64,000 bases of DNA from Rusavskia elegans (lineage: Eukaryota; Ascomycota; Lecanoromycetes; Teloschistales; Teloschistaceae): the NCBI GenBank assembly GCA_011316305.1, contig SAUG01000175.1, positions 20,915 to 84,914 on the forward strand, read 5' to 3'. This document shows positions 48,412-59,599 of the stretch, one piece after another. Both the position numbers and the translations under genes were made by a program. Each line of letters starts with the position of its first letter. Position 1 is the stretch's first letter. The notes under the pieces were generated by a model. The model made no database searches and had not been told where the DNA came from. It was given only the letters and a program-made list of their open reading frames with translations.

Positions 48412-48492
48412 ACAACGCCGATTCGCTGGCGAGTGGATATAATTGAATTCTGAAAGCACCACAACGCCGATTCGCTGGCGAGTGGGTATATC
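48412..48492 (+). repeat. Tandem copies of a NADSLAS-coding 30-mer
   Basis: ACAACGCCGATTCGCTGGCG followed by AGTGGATATA at 48,412-48,441 recurs at 48,461-48,490. It is also present inverted at about 117-147 in the left-edge gene. The second copy is in frame with the helicase ATG, but a TGA directly before it closes the frame. Confidence 0.7.
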
Positions 48493-48504
48493 TTATCTCC
48501 AACC

Positions 48505-51234
48505 ATGACCGACCGAAACCCCCAATACACCCCGATGTTATTATCTGGCCCGTCTACGGAAGTTATAGGGACCCGGAAACGTCGAGCCGAAGGGACTCCA
48601 CCGGCCCATGACGAAGTCCCAATCAACGTTATCGAGGATCGATTGGACGCAAATCGAGAGGAGCTACGTCAAACCACATCCCGGAACCAGACGCCCTCTT
48701 CAGACGAGTTGCAGGCACAGCAGTTAGTAGAAGCGCCATGTGCCATTGAAAACACACTTGCGCCCATCAACTATCTTGATATACCTATGGGTCCTTGGAA
48801 AAATCGCTGTGCTTTCGCTGTTCATGGCATCAACCCGTTTTCTGTCATAGGAAGCGTCAATGCTGCATCAATAGATTGGGCGACCGAGGCATGTGTCAAT
48901 CCTGGTCGATTGGGGTTTCCTCGGATCACGCTTGTCGTCCATGTTGCGAACCCACTGACTGGGAGACCCCTTGATAAGCAGCAGCCTTTCAATACCGTTT
49001 ACTACCACTGGTATGCGGCGACTCATGGGATTGATGGCCAACTTATGATCGAGTCTTTCGATAATCTGTCTTTTTCAAGCTGGTTCGCCAGCGTTGATCA
49101 GCACACGCAGAAATCGCCAGCTGTTCGAGCTATCAAAAATACGAACGTCGCCCAGTATACTGAGGTCTTAACATGCCATTTGCGATCACCCGTCTTCTCC
49201 CACTCGACCGAGACGCCAATCTGGCGACATCTACCGGCTCGAATTTCTAGACAGTTTGAGGCCTTGCAAAGGGACGTCAAGGTCAGCTTCTTTATGAGAG
49301 CAAATGCTGGCGCCAGACATCGGCACGTACCGCTTCTTCGTCGTCGCATGACTGAGAAGCTCGGCATTCTCTCCCAGTACTACGATACCGTGACAGGAAA
49401 GTATACTCTGAATCGGATAAAGACCGCTCAGCCAGTCACCGACGTCGGAGGTGGCCTCTATGTGATCACAGATGGTGCAATAAGACAGCTTCCAATACTT
49501 GACGAGTTTGTGAATCTTTCTCATTTCAGGATTTACACGGCATTGGGTCCTATCCGGGAGGCACAAAATCCGAACATTGTCCGTCCATATTCTTCATTCG
49601 AAAGACAGCTTAAGGCTGTCAATGACTTCTGCGACTCAGACCAACCGGCGGTCGTAAATTTCCGCCACCTTTTGATGACAGGCGGAACGTCAAACCCTGG
49701 TCAGGGGTCCACATTGAATCTATGCGGCTCTTCTGCGGAAATGTCAGCATTGTTCTTATCTTTGCTGGAACAACTCAAGACAGACCTAAGGGATCCAAGT
49801 CAATCGACATTTCTCGAACGGCTGACTGATATTAAAGACAACGTGATCGCTCTGACAGGCCCAGCTGGATGGGGAAAGACTCATCTGCGGCATTTGACAA
49901 TCTGGATTGTTCTCTTTCTCGGTCACAAACTCCTTGTTTGTGCCGTTGACGAGGGAATGGTGGAGGACCTGTTGGTACAGGTAGCAAGCGTACAGCCGAG
50001 TTGGGTTCAGGGCAAGAGTCTGCTCAAATTCACACAGTCCGACGACTCCCCAGACGCTCAAATTTATGCTCCCACACTTGATGGGCTTTTCACAACCCTA
50101 CAGCATTCTGGATCAGATCAGCTCAAGCTTCTCGACTTTAAGCCTTCGGTGGTTATCATTTGCCAGGCTGGTAAAGCTTCCATCGCGTCAACATGTATAC
50201 CCATCACGGTCTTCGGCTCGTGGGAGACTCTTCTGCTGGTAGGAGACTGGCATCAGTCGGGACCATGGGTGTTTAAAGCCACGAAAAGCGAAGTAGCCGA
50301 GTACTCGAAAACATCGGCCATCGAAATCCTTGGTAAGTGCCCGTCAAACACCGTTACTTTGCGATTGCAACACCGGATGTCTCGTTCGATCGCCTCATTC
50401 CCAGCGAAACATTTCTATGGCGGCCAATTCAAGTTTCATCAGACAAGTTTGGCGGACAGTACAAGACGGAAGGTGCGCATGACATCTTCAAATTTCTATC
50501 AAATCAAAGGCAACAGTGGCTCAGAGTATTTCTTACTGGACGTTCCGAATACTCAGAGTCGCACTGAAGAAGATGAGGATTCGCCGGTGAACTACGGCAA
50601 TGCTACAGCCATCGAAGAACTCGTACAAAACCTTAACAACGAGGGTATCCCAGCCGATGATATTGTTGTCCTCTGTTTGTACAAGTCGCAGGTCACGCTG
50701 CTTTCCAAAAAGGTAAAAGCAAGCAACAATGTTACCAGAGGTTGTCGCGAAGTCCGGACTGTAGATTCTTTCCCCGGCCGACAAGCGAAGATGGCCATTA
50801 TCGATTTCGTCGTCGCTGGTCCCATAGCTACCTTTAATCCAGGCGAAAGTCGTGGGGGCCTACATCAAAAAGTCCTGAGCGACTTCGTCAGAGACCCCCA
50901 TCGAATCAATCTGGCTCTTACTCGCGCTAAAGATGGGGTTATCGTCGTCGGACAGGTTGCTCTCTTCGTCGCCGTAGTGTTTAACGGTGGGGCACTCGGT
51001 AACACACTCTTTTGGATGGTCTCTGACGCTATGGAACGACGCCTTGTTCATTCGGCGACAAACATTGTTGACAATCACCCTAATGCCATATACGGTCGAG
51101 AAGTTTCGCGTGTGATGGCGGACGAGACAGAAGAAGATGCTGCACTCGCTATAAAAAACTACAACGCGTTTATCAGGAAAAAACTTGGGGGCGAACTTTC
51201 GACCGAGAAGACGGGAGCAACGCCGCCAGCTTGA
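48505..51234 (+). CDS. UPF1-like superfamily-1 helicase/NTPase with altered Walker B
   Basis: A 909-codon frame with A at -3 of the ATG and no intron needed. The N-terminal half (about residues 90-400) is of unknown fold. The SF1 motifs follow in order: motif I GPAGWGKT (452-459; usual form GPPGTGKT), motif II VVIICQAG (549-556; Asp-Glu is expected where Cys553-Gln554 stand), motif III GDWHQ (580-584), motif IV QHRMSRSI (from 622), motif V VDSFPGRQA (753-761; QGRE expected) and motif VI RINLALTRA (800-808). The family (UPF1/DNA2/NAM7 type, AAA_11/AAA_12) unwinds RNA or DNA. Loss of the catalytic acidic pair predicts poor or no ATP hydrolysis. The long intact frame argues for expression, but a recently inactivated paralogue is possible. 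Confidence 0.85.
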   Translation: MTDRNPQYTPMLLSGPSTEVIGTRKRRAEGTPPAHDEVPINVIEDRLDANREELRQTTSRNQTPSSDELQAQQLVEAPCAIENTLAPINYLDIPMGPWKNRCAFAVHGINPFSVIGSVNAASIDWATEACVNPGRLGFPRITLVVHVANPLTGRPLDKQQPFNTVYYHWYAATHGIDGQLMIESFDNLSFSSWFASVDQHTQKSPAVRAIKNTNVAQYTEVLTCHLRSPVFSHSTETPIWRHLPARISRQFEALQRDVKVSFFMRANAGARHRHVPLLRRRMTEKLGILSQYYDTVTGKYTLNRIKTAQPVTDVGGGLYVITDGAIRQLPILDEFVNLSHFRIYTALGPIREAQNPNIVRPYSSFERQLKAVNDFCDSDQPAVVNFRHLLMTGGTSNPGQGSTLNLCGSSAEMSALFLSLLEQLKTDLRDPSQSTFLERLTDIKDNVIALTGPAGWGKTHLRHLTIWIVLFLGHKLLVCAVDEGMVEDLLVQVASVQPSWVQGKSLLKFTQSDDSPDAQIYAPTLDGLFTTLQHSGSDQLKLLDFKPSVVIICQAGKASIASTCIPITVFGSWETLLLVGDWHQSGPWVFKATKSEVAEYSKTSAIEILGKCPSNTVTLRLQHRMSRSIASFPAKHFYGGQFKFHQTSLADSTRRKVRMTSSNFYQIKGNSGSEYFLLDVPNTQSRTEEDEDSPVNYGNATAIEELVQNLNNEGIPADDIVVLCLYKSQVTLLSKKVKASNNVTRGCREVRTVDSFPGRQAKMAIIDFVVAGPIATFNPGESRGGLHQKVLSDFVRDPHRINLALTRAKDGVIVVGQVALFVAVVFNGGALGNTLFWMVSDAMERRLVHSATNIVDNHPNAIYGREVSRVMADETEEDAALAIKNYNAFIRKKLGGELSTEKTGATPPA

Positions 51235-53568
51235 TAAGGTTCGAGCCAGTGGTGCAAAAGCGAGACCCCAGGGACACATGGCACCTAAGCGAATATCAAA
51301 TGGAAGCCGCCGACGCCAGCTTATCAGGGAAGCCAACCTTTTCAAGCTGCCGCATCCAGCACAGGATCACGGGGCCGGTCAAACCTGCTTTGTTAACCTG
51401 GCGATTCAACGTACGGGACAGAAGACATCTAAGACAAAATGAGGCTTCGTTACCTACAAAATGCAAGACAACACTCAACCTTCGATCGCCCCAGAAGCTA
51501 CAGGGTCTAAAATCCAATATCATGGAGCAAAGTTGGACTACGTCGCATTGAGCGCCGAAGCGGACGTGTTGGAAGAGAAGGCGGTGCCACAAGATAGGAA
51601 ACGGTTTGTCGTCCTTAAGCCTTGAAGGGTGCGAGGTTGTGGCGGATCTCGGGGCTTGAAACCCACAGGGACAACTTGACGAGCTTAAGGTCCTGATCAC
51701 CCGAGAGGAAGCGCCAAAGGTTGGCAGAGAACGTGAAGGTCAATATGAGTAGCTTGGGAAGGAATCATAGATACCATGTCCGGTCAATTGCGATAGAGTG
51801 CGCAGGACGATGGATATCTCGATGGGAGAGGTTGTCGCAACGATTGTAAGCTCCAATCGTCCAAATGCTTCTTTACAATCCGCGCATCATCAATTGCAGT
51901 GACTTGAATGTCTCTCAGGATCGCAGGGTAGGTATGGTCATCTTGGATGTCAAACAATTAATGTATATCCCTTAGGTGATCGTATTGGCAGACCGTGGAA
52001 GAGAACACAACCTACCAAGTGAAGTCAAACATGTAGACGCGCCAAGGCCAGGGTACACCAATGGCGCTTGTCTCAAGTGCGTGTCGCGCTTCTGACGACA
52101 TCCCATCGAGATATCAGATGCTCTTCATGCAATGTCGAAGTCTCTAAAAGTAAGTGTCGGTAATCAGTAGGTCGAGGCAACAGTTTTTATACCGACATGA
52201 TCCATCCTATCTTAGGATCTTGTTCATCGCTGATTGACCTGCTGGTTAACTCGATTAGTCGATTGTGCTGAGAGAATGAATCTTCCTCCTATTTTCCATC
52301 TTCCGTTGAAGCTGTTCAGATTTACTCACCAGAAGTGCGGCGCGATGATGAAGCGTAGGTCAAGTCTGCTATTTCGTCTTCATCTTCACCTTCATCGCTG
52401 CATTCCATCGTTTAAATATTCCCGGTCCATTCACTGCAATTCACTCGAGATCCTACTTCCATTCCAAGAAGCTTCATCGCCCACTCTGCCACTTCGATGT
52501 TGTGATTGCATTACAACCGAACCATGCAGGACATTCATCCCACGTTCCTTGCTCTCGTCCATTTATCGCTATTCACTTGGACATCCGGTTTCATATCTGT
52601 CAACTTTATCACCCTGTCCGCCGCTAAGAAAATTGATGGTGTAGAGTCATCACAAATCTACAGGACATGGCGCAAATGTGCCAATCTCTCGCCCATTCAT
52701 TGATATTCATCTTGGATACCATTACTGCTTTTACTCTGGATAATATTGCTTTATCACAAACTTACAGAATATTCTTTTGATCTCTGCTTCTTTTGCTTAT
52801 TCGTTGCGATTCACATGGGACTTCATCGGAGGCCAAGGAGCTTGAATGACGTGGATTTATGACATGTCTACAGGACATTGCTCATTGGTAATTTCTTCAT
52901 CTCGATTGCCACCACCTTCACTGTACCGTGCATGACTGGAACCTGCGTCTACCCAACATTCACCCTCAGTTGCACTGCCCCCACTAGCGTGGAACTTGTG
53001 TCTACTTAAGCAGCGAGAATCTCCTCTTCTTTCTCTTCTTTCTCTTCCCCAACATCTCTTCAATGTCAAACCTTATTTTACTTGTATTACTATCATCTCT
53101 TCTCTACTCTCCGTTATATATATTGGGACCTCACATCAACTTTGATGGGTCCAACCTTCACATCATAGTTCCTTGACATACCAAGGCCTCTTCTTGCCTT
53201 GGATTTCTTGTGTGGATGTTTCGACTCAGTACTCACCTTTGCCTTTTATAGTCTGACCAATCGACAACTTCATCGACAACAACATGCTTACCATGAGATC
53301 TCCGGTCCTCACAGCTTCGAAAGTTGTGATAAATGCCATCTGTATATACCAGTTCTAGACTGGTGGCTCATATCCTGTCGTTAATCAATATTCGAACCAT
53401 TCCCAGGATTTCTTGAATTCGTCTTTTAGCTTTTCCGATGATGCTTCTCCCGGCTTGCACGCTAATTCAGCATTATGTTCTATTTCATTTCGATCATTCT
53501 CCTGCAATATTATCAAATTCTCGTATTTCCCCTACCAGTCCTTGAGGCTTTAGGGTCAGGGGCCACGC
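51235..53568. other. Intergenic stretch, nothing recognised
   Basis: Normal composition. Frames of up to 136 codons overlap and show no domain. A CT-rich tract at about 53,020-53,055 followed by TTATATATATTGG near 53,113 resembles a fungal promoter, but no convincing gene follows it. Confidence 0.4.
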
Positions 53569-53641
53569 CCTTCTGCTGGTAACAAGAATGAAGAAGTACT
53601 GGTGAGCCTTGCCGTTTGGCCCTGGGCTACCAGCAGAAGGA
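53569..53641. repeat. Inverted repeat, 13-bp stem
   Basis: CCTTCTGCTGGTA at about 53,569 and its reverse complement TACCAGCAGAAGG ending at about 53,641, with a loop of roughly 45 nt. It may be a structured RNA or a chance palindrome. Confidence 0.45.
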
Positions 53642-54125
53642 CCTTTTACCGACTGGTTGGATCACATCTTCAAATGGTGGCGTCTTGAAGTCTCGGTTTG
53701 AACTTCCAAAGCGCGAGGACAAGAATTCGAAAGACAAAATGATTCCAGCTTTGAAAACCAAGTGGCAGAAAAAGCAGATGAATTCTGACAGAGCTTGGCC
53801 ACAGAGTCGCTGTTTGCCGGCCAGCAACACTGCCGTCGATGTTCGTCGCTTGGGGTTATCAAAGAAAGACCGTAATCATGCAACAAGAAGAACATGCTAC
53901 GCATCGAGGGTGGAGCTATCGAGAACATAAGAGGTCAGATTCAAGGACAGTCTACTCCTTCCCAAATCCCTAGTTCGTAATCCTCAAAAGCCAGTCCACT
54001 CATGATGCGATCCATAATACTTATGTGGCTGTGCGCCATAATCATCATTCTCGGCATTCTCGCTCCCTACTGGCTTGACAACAAGCCAGCACGGTGCGCC
54101 GCGTACGGCGCTTTCCCGTCCCTAA
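53642..54125. other. Spacer upstream of the truncated helicase
   Basis: Expected to hold motifs I and Ia of the following helicase if that gene were complete; neither is found in any frame. A 65-codon hydrophobic frame at 54,002-54,199 is unsupported. Confidence 0.4.
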
Positions 54126-55616
54126 AGTTCTCCAAGGCGAGAACAAGCAATCTCTATATCGATAGACCTGTCTTTTGCTCTTTTCGTACTAAACCCTGAT
54201 ACATCCAAACCGCTTCCAGCACCTCCAGCAACATTGGTCGAAGCGGATGTGCGAGCTCAAATGGCTATTGCAGCTATCATCAACGAAGATGCGGTGGAGG
54301 AACAAACAATTGAGGATATCGAGAAGCAAGAGCAAGCCCTCTTGGACTTTGAGAAGAATCGAGCATTCCAGCAGGATATATACGACCAAGTGCGCTCTGT
54401 TGCCGATATCAACAAGAAGACGTCCTCGATCCCCTTCGACGCGACCCTGGGAGGTGCAGTTCGATCTTTAATGATCAGAGACCGACTCCGGGCGGAGCAG
54501 GAAGAGGCCGACGAGCGTGCGATCACTCCACCGGACCAACACGACACCATCAAGCCCGCAGAAGAGCGCAACGTCTCCGCGGAGTATGCCAAGTTCTATA
54601 CGGCATTTATCGAAACCGGCGGAAAACTTCATCGCAAATCAATGGATAAGTTCTTCGAGCTTCGGGAAGCAATGGAAAATCGTGTCTTCGCCGAATGTGA
54701 TGTGCTCTTCTCGACACTGAACAACATCGGATCGGAAGATTTTGAAGCCAAGGGCTTCAAACCAACGATTATCATCGTCGACGAAGGAGGACAAAGCTCA
54801 GTAGGTGGACTTGCCATACCGCTGACGAAGTTCACAGCCTGGGAAGCGCTCTTTGTGGCTGGTGACCACAAGCAGTTACGCCCGCTTAACATCGCCAAGG
54901 ATGATAGTGAGGTCGCCGAAACAACGGTCATCTCGCCACTGGAGCGACTGGTTACGTTTGAGGTGGATTCCCTGTTCCTCAACCCCCAGTATCGAATGGC
55001 GCCATCGATAATGGAGTTTCCATCGAAGGAATTCTACGAAGGTCGGTTAGGGACGCACGAGGACGCACTTCGGGACAATGTGGTTCGTCAACGTGTCCGA
55101 ACAACTGGGCATAAGTACTACGGTATTCAGTCGCCACGAGGATCAGAATACTGGTGGATTGACCCGTACTACGGCGAGAGCCATCCGGAGGAAGGCGGAT
55201 ACTCTCTACAGAACTTCGCCAACGTCGACGTCATCGACCAGCTCCTCGAAAACCTCAGCAAGGAAGGAGTTGAGCCTGAAGACATCGTGATCATCAGCAT
55301 GTACAAGGCTCAGTTAAGGCTGGTCTACTCGAGAGTCACCCTGGTCGACGGCAAGCTGAAATTCTCCGAGGCATCGACGACGGATGCGTTTCAAGGTAGG
55401 GAAGCCAGAGTCATCATCCTTGACCTCGTTGCTGCCAGTAGACTGGCCGAATATGGAGTCCCTTTGGCCGACATAAAGGCGGATGAAGAGTCGCCGGTGG
55501 ATGCTTTTGGACACGCAAGCCCGTTCCTCAAGAGCCCTCAGCGCATTAACGTCGCTCTAACCCGGGCGCCGGCCGGCTTGATCATTGTTGGGCAACATTC
55601 GGCCAGAGGCGTGTAA
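54126..55616 (+). pseudogene. UPF1-like helicase, 5'-truncated but with intact motifs II-VI
   Basis: The frame is open from a TAA at 54,123 to the stop at 55,616; the first in-frame ATG is at 54,261. Motifs: II IIIVDEGGQSS (Asp-Glu at 54,780-54,785), III GDHKQLRP (from 54,861), IV NPQYRMAPSI (from 54,981), V TDAFQGREA (near 55,380), VI QRINVALTRA (from 55,539). All are canonical, in contrast to the gene at 48,505. Motif I (Walker A) and Ia are absent in frame and not seen upstream, so the ATP-binding half is missing. It could still be expressed as a short protein, or be a 5'-deleted pseudogene. It ends exactly where another fragment begins. Confidence 0.7.
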
Positions 55617-56145
55617 ATGCTCTAGCGATACCGCTAACGATGTTCGCTATCTGGGAAGCGGTGATTGTACCTGGCGATCACAAGCAGCTGGGGCGGTTCA
55701 ACGTTCCGAAAGCTAAGAGTGAGGTTGCCGAAATAACAGTTATCCTACCACTCGAGACACAATTATGTTCGACATGAATCTCAGGTTCCTAAACCCGCAA
55801 TATCGCATGGCTCCATCGAGCTTGCGGTTTCCGTCGAAAGAATTCTACGAGGTTCAGCTGAAGATACACTATTCAGGGATGAAAGAAACAAGCCGGCAAC
55901 AGAATCAGAATGCTGGTGGATCGATGGATCCAGAAACTAAAACCCTGCCGCCACATCAATGGCATTGATGGCGCTTTTGAATTGACATTCAAACATAACA
56001 ACAGATTTTTCGACGCCGAGAAATTCGACTGCCCTTGCAATACGACGATGGGATATTTGCCTCACGAAACCATAGAGGCAGATGCCGTGAGAGCTGAGCA
56101 TGATCATAAAGCTAATCATGTTGAGACCGACGAGAGATCGTGATA
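55617..56145 (+). pseudogene. Helicase fragment, motifs III-IV, frameshifted
   Basis: In frame 55,618-55,770 it reads LAIPLTMFAIWEAV...PGDHKQLGRFNVPKAKSEVAE (motif III) up to a stop. The match continues in another frame, LRFLNPQYRMAPSSLRFPSK (motif IV), from about 55,780. From 55,970 a piece of the inter-motif region, TMGYLPHETIEADAV, follows. The order is not that of one gene, so at least two copies were joined by deletion. There are frameshifts and stops, without RIP bias. Confidence 0.7.
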
Positions 56146-56239
56146 AGACGTATCTTCCTGCGGTCAACATTCGCCAGCAGCTGATGAGTGGGAAGCTGGC
56201 CGAATCAATGACGGCCAATAGGTGCGACAGGAATATGTG

Positions 56240-58464
56240 TGGGCATCGCCAAAGAAAGACTGGCAAACGACGTCTAGGTTCATGTCATTGCCCAATTGCG
56301 AGAAATGCGCGACAACTTACACCGGGCGAAAGGACCCCCCGGCACTAGGAAGATGAGGGTGATTGCATACATGATCTGGGTGTTGGTTTACTTCGGTAAG
56401 AAGGTTGTTGCTGCTGCACCCAGCAACAAGGCGGCCGATAACTTGGCAACCACGGTAAGAAACAATCGGCCAGAATGGGCGCGAAATTTGGAGACGCTCA
56501 TGATACGACTGGCGACGACTTCCACTTATCAAGCAGAAACACTCGATGGTTCGATACCTATATTAATTCGGGATCTCGAGGCCTTTACCCAAACTCTTTA
56601 TGAAGAAAAAGATCGTGTGAATGAGATGCTTCGTGCCTTCGTCGACTTCTACATTTCGGTTATTGCCCGGGAGCCCAATCAGTAGGCAAATAGAATAAGT
56701 ATAGTCGTTTTGCCTCCGTTCTGGCTTTTCTAGAGCGCCAACTGGTGGGCTGAAATACTATTCTTGCTACCGCCGAGACCCTGGGTATTCCAGGTTCGCG
56801 CGGAAGCACGTTTCCAAGCTCGCTAATTACTGGAAGGATTCGACTCGTCCTTGGCCAGAATTAAAGCTGCAGTCCCGAGGCTATACTTTTATATATTGGT
56901 TTCTTGCAGGCGAAGACGACAATCCATAAGAAATACCTCGAACGCTACGATGTGAGCAAAAGAATATTGAAAACCATAGAGCTAATAGAGCGTATTTCGA
57001 ACTAATGCCCAACGGATCTCACCAGTGTGGATGATGCTCTATTCTATTTTCGGCATAATTTGGGTTCCTTTACCATGGACAATATTGCTGACACCGGCTC
57101 TATCTGGATGTCAGCAAATTGTCGCTCAAAAGGTCGCCCCGGATAGCGTCGACGCATCCATTCTCTGCCGCCGCAATATAGAGCATCTGTGGATGACGAG
57201 CAAGAGCATATGGTCAAGACTTATGAGAACCTCCTTGCCCAGTAGACCGACGACGAGATCAAATGGTTGGAATGGGGCGCCAAGGCCGAACAATGGCAGA
57301 GAGACATGGAGAATGTCATCGCCGCAAAGTACTTCAATGCCAACACTAGTGAGGTACCCTACGACATGACGATGGGCTACCATATCCACAAGGTGATGGA
57401 GGCTGATGCCATGAAAGCCGATGCGGACCCAAAGGCTAAGCAGGCCGGGAGCCTGACATCCGAAGAAATCGCTTCGGACTTGAACCCATCCGCTGAATAC
57501 AAGGAGCAATATCATGCTTACATCGAGGCAGAAGGCAAAGTCTCTTTCAAAGCACGGAGGCAGTTTTTTCAACCTTCGCTGGATTACCAGCATGATTACA
57601 GAGTGCGTTATTCAAGTTCATTGCGCTGAGCGAGATTGCATCTAAAACTTTTGGGGCGAGTTGGGATCAATCGATAGAGCACAAGGCCAACAACAAGACG
57701 GGGCTGGCCAACGACTACGACAAAGACACCTTCGAGTCTATTGATGGTGCCTTGAAAATCGCTAGAGAGCTTACTTTTCTTTGCAATCAACTCAGTGTTG
57801 GATGTATACTCTGGCTATAAGTGAGTAACATGACCTTACAGGCATAGTATTCACCATAATATAGAAATACTGAACCTCCTCAGGGCTGCCACTTTCTTGA
57901 ACATGTCAACCCAGACAAAGTATAGGGAGACGACAAGGCCGCTCGACAAGGCTACCTGGAGCGTATTTACCGTCGTATTTGCCTACCACCTGCCACCCTT
58001 CCACCGCCAGTCGTCCAGAGCGGCACATCCACTGGCGACAATGATGATGAGCCTATTTCCGAGCCAAGGAACACCGAGATCAACGAGACAATCCAGTTCG
58101 TGAGGTTGTACGAAGCGTCTGCAAGGATGTTTATCACATCAATGGCAAGCATGGTAACGGATCAGAATAATTCTGGATAGACGTGCACAAATCCGTGAGT
58201 TATCAAGAGCAGGACGGGATGTCATTGGAGAATCATGGCAACGCCAATGCCATTAAGAAGTTGATCATTTCCTTGCTCGATCGAGGTGTCGAATCGAAAG
58301 ACATCACAATCCTTGTCGTCTACCAGGCGCAGGCAAAGCTGATTATGAAAGAGATGGGCACCAGAGACGACGAGTCCCTTTATTTCGATGAAACTTATAC
58401 TACTAACTCTTTCCTAGAACAGAACCGCATAATCATCCTGGATATCGTCACTGCCGAGAAATAG
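56240..58464 (+). pseudogene. Helicase pseudogene with degenerate Walker A
   Basis: Pieces in gene order: motif I GPPGTRKM (56,331-56,354; usual GPPGTGKT) and motif Ia APSNKAADNLA (near 56,425); the inter-motif region YDMTMGYHIHKVMEADAM and PSAEYKEQYHAYIEAEGK (57,360-57,540); a frame LSEIASKTFGASWDQSIEHK near 57,625-57,690; a possible intron 57,820-57,883 (GTGAGT...CTCAG); then ENHGNANAIKKLI and, at 58,380-58,464, a motif V remnant. Motif II is not found. At least three frameshifts and several stops separate the pieces. It is clearly a dead copy of the same family as 54,126-55,616. Confidence 0.7.
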
Positions 58465-59599
58465 TCAAATTGTATGGACACTGACGAGGACATAATCGAT
58501 GCGAAATGTCCGCCCGAGTCTCAGCAGCAATATTCACAGAAGGAGCTGTGGTGTCAGCTGTATTAGCATTTTTCAGCAGCAGCAGCACTTTCAGAAGCAG
58601 CAATGGCAGTTTGTCCAGAGACTTGGTCCAGCACCGACGTCAGCGAGCAGATTCTAAAGTTATTAACCCTGGTAGGATCAAACGCCGAATCAGATAAGAT
58701 GAGGCCTTTTCAATTGATACCAAGAGTCTCGGAAAGGATGACCAGAGTTGGTTTCGCCTTCATGGTCGTGTTTTGCGCCTTGCACAAAATAGACAGTCTG
58801 GGTGTGCCGACATGTCAAAAGAAATAGCATCTGTTCATGTCGGACATTGAGAAGACCAATCAACGTGGACAATCTCGTCAAGAGGTCTGATGAGAAAGAA
58901 ACCCGAGGCTAGACTGGAAAACCGAGAAGAGATCTAGTGAGAAACTGACAGAGAACCAAGAAATACAGAAACTCAAATCCAGCATGGAATGCAAAGCTAC
59001 AGTTGATCTCACTGACAGATATGGTTTGGTAAAATCTCGAGTGTGGAGTGCATGTCTTATGCTGAGATTTTATCGAAGCCAGCGACAATAATAGAAGTAC
59101 AACAGGAGATAATACTTCGCAGCTCAGACTGATGCTTGTGAGGAATCAGAAGAAAGCACCAAATTGACATAATGCGGAAACAAAATCACACATATCAAAA
59201 CACGCTGTCGGCATCAACGGAGGCCTTAGCTACGACTGGAAAGGAGACCGCGAGCGATACATACCGTCGCTGCCACGAAAGGAGAAGTGGAAGGAGAAGA
59301 CGAGAAGTTGCAATTGTGTGAGGCGGGAAAAGCTGCGGACTCTTAGATAGGTGCAGCTAGATCTTGACTTGGGTTGAATATATCACAGTTCCACTAGTCT
59401 TCAATCCGTGTCTCATTTATCTCCACCAATGCATGTGAATGTGAATTGCATCGTCTCCCCAGCTGTGGAGTGATAGCTAAGCAGTCGTTACAACGATATC
59501 CGCTATCGAGGTAACGGCTGTTGTAGAATAAAAATCAGCAGAACCGTCCAGTATCTACGCTTGATGAGCCTCTTTCGTAGCTCGCCACAATCTCCGGAG
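58465..59599. other. Intergenic stretch
   Basis: Normal composition with short AGC-rich runs (58,570-58,605). No gene recognised. Part of it may be the untranslated end of the minus-strand gene at 59,600-60,553: a 5' splice site GTAAGT lies at 59,609-59,604 (minus). Confidence 0.4.

Noticed and set aside
52234..52644. 136-codon plus-strand open frame between the helicases
   Set aside because: It overlaps another frame, is rich in Leu/Ser/His without a motif, and has no codon or splice support.
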